Assembly: GCA_034428395.1 (NCBI GenBank)
Contig: DAOUHX010000419.1
Span: 1 to 9,322 of the forward strand
Origin: Bin5 sp034428395
GTDB lineage: Bacteria; Chloroflexota; Anaerolineae; Caldilineales; Caldilineaceae
Direction: 5' to 3'
DNA: 9,322 nt
The notes beneath the pieces were generated by a model. It worked only from the letters and a program-made list of their open reading frames with translations, was not told the DNA's origin and did not search any database. Each line of letters starts with the position of its first letter. The first letter of the stretch is position 1. Shown one piece after another: positions 6,634 to 9,322 of this stretch. Both the position numbers and the translations under genes were made by a program.

Positions 6634-7413
6634 ATGTCACTGACACACTCGCAGAAGATGGCGTACGAGCGGGACGGCTTTCTGTTGGTGGAGGAGGTGC
6701 TGACGGAGGCGGAGGTCGAGGCGCTGCGCGTGCGTGCGCACGAGATCGGGTCGGGAAAGCTCAAGCATGTTCCGCCTGAGTGGCTGCGCGAGGAGCCCGG
6801 AATCCAGGCCGAGGAGGAGGGTGGGCCGAGCGGGATGGAGAGGCTGCGCAAGCTGGAGTTCCTGGCCTGGTACGATGACGTCTACCTGTCGCTGGCCAAG
6901 CATCCGAAAATCCTGGCGGTGGTTGAGGAACTGCTGGAGACGCGGGACCTGAAACTGCTGGCAGACGAGATGTTCATGAAGCCGCCGGTGCATGGCTCGG
7001 CCAAGGAGTATCACCAGGACGCGACCTCGTGGCCGTGGCTGATTCCGCAAACGTGGGTGACGGCTTGGGTTGCGCTGGACGACGTGACGCTGGAGAACGG
7101 CGCGCTGCAGATGGTCGTCGGCAGCCACAAGCTGGGTATGGTGCCGGCCGACTGTGTCGATAAGCTGGAAACCGATGACATCCTGGCGCAGGAGGTGACG
7201 GTGCCGGTGAAGGCGGGCGGCTGCATCTTTCTGCACAGTCTTTCGCTGCACGCGTCGGCGGCCAACGAGACACAGGACCGGCGCCGCGCGCATGCGATGC
7301 GCTACATCCCGTCGAATTCGAAGTGCCTGATGGACCTGGGCGAGATCGAAGGCTACAGGTCGGATTTGCTGCTGATCCAGGGCGAGGCCTCGAACGTGCC
7401 TTATGCTGTTTGA
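6634..7413 (+). CDS. PhyH-family Fe(II)/2-oxoglutarate dioxygenase 2
   Basis: A 259-residue PhyH-type oxygenase with a complete active-site set: H127 and D129 in YHQD, distal H206 in LHASA, and an arginine cluster RRR (216-218) of which R217 is at the expected +11 position for 2-oxoglutarate binding. TAWVALDD (143-150), then ENGALQMV (154-161) and GSHK (163-166), is the usual core. It shares the family skeleton with PhyH1 but little beyond the motifs, so the two probably use different substrates or act at different steps. The start is ATG with a weak purine stretch (GAGAGATAGAAAG) as ribosome site, behind the promoter at 6495-6523. Propeller gene C follows after 65 nt, repeating the PhyH/propeller pairing of the leftward module in the opposite gene order. 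No signal peptide is seen, so it is likely cytosolic. Substrate unknown. Confidence 0.93.
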   Translation: MSLTHSQKMAYERDGFLLVEEVLTEAEVEALRVRAHEIGSGKLKHVPPEWLREEPGIQAEEEGGPSGMERLRKLEFLAWYDDVYLSLAKHPKILAVVEELLETRDLKLLADEMFMKPPVHGSAKEYHQDATSWPWLIPQTWVTAWVALDDVTLENGALQMVVGSHKLGMVPADCVDKLETDDILAQEVTVPVKAGGCIFLHSLSLHASAANETQDRRRAHAMRYIPSNSKCLMDLGEIEGYRSDLLLIQGEASNVPYAV

Positions 7414-7478
7414 TCCAGCCAGGTGATTAAGCCCGAACATGAAAATAAGACAATCTCCATCGATCCAGGAACGGGGAA

Positions 7479-8903
7479 GTGGATATGTCCGGCGCATCGC
7501 CAATTGATGTTGGGACCCGCAAGCAGCTGTTCGCCGACGACTACATTATAGGTGAACGGCAGAACGTCTTCCGCACGCTGAATCAGCCGACCAAGTACAA
7601 CGACAATCCCATCATCGAGCTGGAGCCGCCGCAACAGGTTGGCGGCGACGAGCACGTCATCGTCATGGGCACGGTGATGTTCGACGAGGATGAGCGCATC
7701 TTCAAGATGTGGTATGAGTGCGCCGACTATCCGTGGTCGTTCAACGTGATCGCCTACGCCACCTCGGTGGACGGCATCCAGTGGGAGCGGCCCAACCTGG
7801 GGATTATGGAGTTCCGCGGCTCGCGCGAGAACAACTATGTCTTCCACCGCGGCAAGCGCAACGTGACGGCCGGCATCTACAAGGACCCGACGGCGACGGA
7901 GGAGAGCCGGCGCTACAAGACAATCTACAACTGCGGCGACGGCGTTGGTGTGGCCTTTTCGCCGGACGGTCTGCGCTGGACGCCGGAACCGGACGTGCGG
8001 GTGGCGAAGATCAGCGACAGCCCCCACTCGGTGATGTGGGAGCCGCGGCTGGGGAAGTATGTGGCGCACAGCCGGCACTGGGAGAAGATGGAGTTCGCCG
8101 ACGGGTACGGGTACGGCGGGCCGCGCGGGCTGGGAACACGGGTGGTGCTGCAGAGCGAGAGCGAGGACTTCATCAACTGGACGCCGTACGGGATCATCAT
8201 GGCGCCGGACGACGAGGACCCGCCGTGGACGCGGCAATTCTACAACATGGAGTGGATGCCGTACGAGGACGTCTATTTCGGCTTCATCGCCGCCTACCAC
8301 GTGCTGCCGGGGATGGAGGAGAAGATTACGACGGGCCCGCCGTGGATGGATACCATCGACATCCAACTGAGCTTCAGCCGCGACAACCGCACTTGGATGC
8401 GGGCGGGGGACCGGCAGACGTTTATTCCGACGGGGCCGGACGAGTATGACAAAGGCATGGTCTACGTTTTCCAGCATCCGCTGGTAGTAGGCGATGAGAT
8501 CCGCTTCTACTATGCCGGCTTCAGCGGGCTGCACTGGGCGACGCGACGCGCTGAGCCGCAGGGCGGCGTGGTCTGCATGGCGACGCTGCGGTTGGACGGC
8601 TTCGTGTCGATGGACGCGGGCGAAGGTGCGCTGACGACGAAGGCGCTGACGATGGCGGGCGAGCGGCTGGTGATCAACGCGGACGCGAGTCTCGGCTCGA
8701 TTGCGGTTGAAATCCTTGACGAGGAGGGGCGGGCGATTCCCGGTTTCAGCCGCGCGGAGGCCGACGCCTTCGACGGCGACAGCCTGCGCCACACGGTTAC
8801 GTGGAACGGCAGCGGCGATGTCAGCTCGCTGCAAGGGCGGCCGGTTGTCGTGCAGTTTCACATGGACCGCACCAAGCTCTACTCTTTTGTCTTTGCCGAA
8901 TAG
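7479..8903 (+). CDS. Glycosidase-like beta-propeller protein C
   Basis: A 474-residue paralog of propeller protein A. It has KQLFADDY (15-22), LNQP (34-37), DGIQWERPNLGI (98-109) with NN (118-119), SPDGLRW (161-167), SEDFINW (228-234), SRDNRTW (300-306), FIPTG (315-319) and DKGM (324-327). The C-terminal sandwich domain contains IPGFSRAEA (420-428) and ends in TKLYS (465-469) five residues before the stop. Aromatic and acidic patches such as QFYNMEWMPYEDVYFGF (253-269) line up with EFYSAGFDPV in protein A and may form part of the central pocket; this is an inference. The listed start is GTG with AGGA 8 nt upstream; ATG two codons later (7485) is an alternative. No signal sequence, so it is probably cytosolic, acting after import by the transporter whose binding protein follows. 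Exact reaction unknown. Confidence 0.9.
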   Translation: MDMSGASPIDVGTRKQLFADDYIIGERQNVFRTLNQPTKYNDNPIIELEPPQQVGGDEHVIVMGTVMFDEDERIFKMWYECADYPWSFNVIAYATSVDGIQWERPNLGIMEFRGSRENNYVFHRGKRNVTAGIYKDPTATEESRRYKTIYNCGDGVGVAFSPDGLRWTPEPDVRVAKISDSPHSVMWEPRLGKYVAHSRHWEKMEFADGYGYGGPRGLGTRVVLQSESEDFINWTPYGIIMAPDDEDPPWTRQFYNMEWMPYEDVYFGFIAAYHVLPGMEEKITTGPPWMDTIDIQLSFSRDNRTWMRAGDRQTFIPTGPDEYDKGMVYVFQHPLVVGDEIRFYYAGFSGLHWATRRAEPQGGVVCMATLRLDGFVSMDAGEGALTTKALTMAGERLVINADASLGSIAVEILDEEGRAIPGFSRAEADAFDGDSLRHTVTWNGSGDVSSLQGRPVVVQFHMDRTKLYSFVFAE

Positions 8904-8907
8904 CCTG

Positions 8908-8924
8908 GGGGCGGACTGCGCCCC
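8908..8924 (+). terminator. GC-rich hairpin just after propeller gene C
   Basis: GGGGCG-GACTG-CGCCCC forms a perfect 6-bp stem 4 nt after the stop codon. Only a weak AATTTC follows, so it is at best a partial intrinsic terminator. It may instead protect the 3' end of the upstream message or lower read-through into the lipoprotein gene, which begins 58 nt later. I see no promoter of its own for that gene. Confidence 0.35.
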
Positions 8925-8982
8925 GGTAATTTCAAACGGTTTGTACGGATTTCCGATTCATTTCATCGAGGAGGAGAACCCT

Positions 8983-9322
8983 ATGAGGAAGTACAGCTGG
9001 TTGTTGAGCATCTTACTGGCGCTGAGCGTACTGGTTGCAGCGTGCGCGGGCGCGGCTCCGGCGGATACGGGCGGGGGCGAGGCGATGGCGGAGGAGGAGC
9101 CGGCCGCGGAGGAGGAGGTCGCGAGCGGTCCGCAATACGGTGGAACGCTGCGCCTGCTCCTGAGCGAGACCAGCCCGACCTACTATTCGTGGGAGGTATC
9201 GATCGCGTTCGACGCGGTGGACGCCAACACGATGACGAAGCTGGTGCCGAGCACCGGCGAAATCGTCGGCGACCTGGCGGAGAGCTGGGATATATCGGAT
9301 GACGGCCTGACCTACACCTTCC
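8983..9322 (+). CDS. ABC transporter solute-binding lipoprotein, family 5 (partial, 5' end)
   Basis: The first 113 residues are present; the rest lies beyond the right edge (full members have about 500-650). MRKYSW and a hydrophobic segment (7-20) lead to the lipobox VAAC with C21 as the lipidated residue. An Ala/Gly/Glu-rich linker (22-48) follows, then YGGTLRLLL (52-60), the usual first strand of SBP_bac_5 proteins, and later GDLAESWDISDDGLTYTF (96-113), a hallmark of this family. Members bind oligopeptides, oligosaccharides, nickel or opines outside the membrane and deliver them to a Dpp/Opp-type permease. AGGAGG lies 8 nt before the ATG. Its position behind PhyH2 and propeller C suggests it captures their substrate; the permease genes would be expected downstream, outside the window. 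Confidence 0.92.
   Translation, partial: MRKYSWLLSILLALSVLVAACAGAAPADTGGGEAMAEEEPAAEEEVASGPQYGGTLRLLLSETSPTYYSWEVSIAFDAVDANTMTKLVPSTGEIVGDLAESWDISDDGLTYTF

Noticed and set aside
6187..6643. Plus-strand open frames (6187-6498, 6251-6643) upstream of PhyH2
   Set aside because: They are rich in Trp/Arg/Gly in a random way, have no ribosome site and overlap the predicted promoter and leader.
7401..8861. Minus-strand open frame of 486 codons
   Set aside because: It is antisense to propeller gene C, which has family motifs throughout; the antisense product is Arg/His/Val-rich with no recognisable domain.
1..9322. CRISPR array, tRNA, rRNA or transposase
   Set aside because: No regular direct repeats, no cloverleaf-like segments and no transposase motifs were found by reading both strands.

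Overview
The window looks like a bacterial chromosome fragment from a GC-rich, probably uncultured organism. The clearest clue is the last gene. It is a family 5 ABC transporter solute-binding lipoprotein with a VAAC lipobox followed by a long Ala/Glu-rich linker, a style common in Chloroflexota (Caldilinea/Anaerolinea-like). Several PhyH-type oxygenases and planctomycete/Chloroflexota-style propeller proteins fit that picture and recall sponge- or marine-associated lineages. The taxonomic call is an inference, not a demonstration.

Layout, left to right: (1) a minus-strand catabolic module transcribed right to left: propeller protein A (2374-3921), PhyH dioxygenase 1 (1510-2298), then propeller protein B (1444 down to the left edge, last residues cut off); (2) a minus-strand two-gene cassette of lower GC: an AAA/ABC-type ATPase (4518-5840) followed after 3 nt by a PIN-like nuclease (4053-4514); (3) about 790 bp without a convincing gene (5841-6633), holding hairpins and a near-consensus sigma70-type promoter; (4) a plus-strand module: PhyH dioxygenase 2 (6634-7413), propeller protein C (7479-8903) and the start of a solute-binding lipoprotein (8983 to the right edge).

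Modules 1 and 4 are built from the same two families and point away from each other, with the ATPase-PIN cassette between them. The three propeller proteins are paralogs. They share DG-x-x-W blade motifs, a P-G-[FY]-[ST]-x-A motif in a C-terminal sandwich domain, and a terminal K-L-Y. None has a signal peptide, so they probably act in the cytosol on something imported by the transporter whose binding protein is encoded downstream. A plausible reading is a pathway in which an Fe(II)/2-oxoglutarate oxygenase and a glycosidase-like propeller enzyme act on a decorated carbohydrate or similar compound. The substrate cannot be read from the sequence. The ATPase-PIN pair looks like an independent defence or toxin-like cassette that landed in the intergenic region between the two modules.
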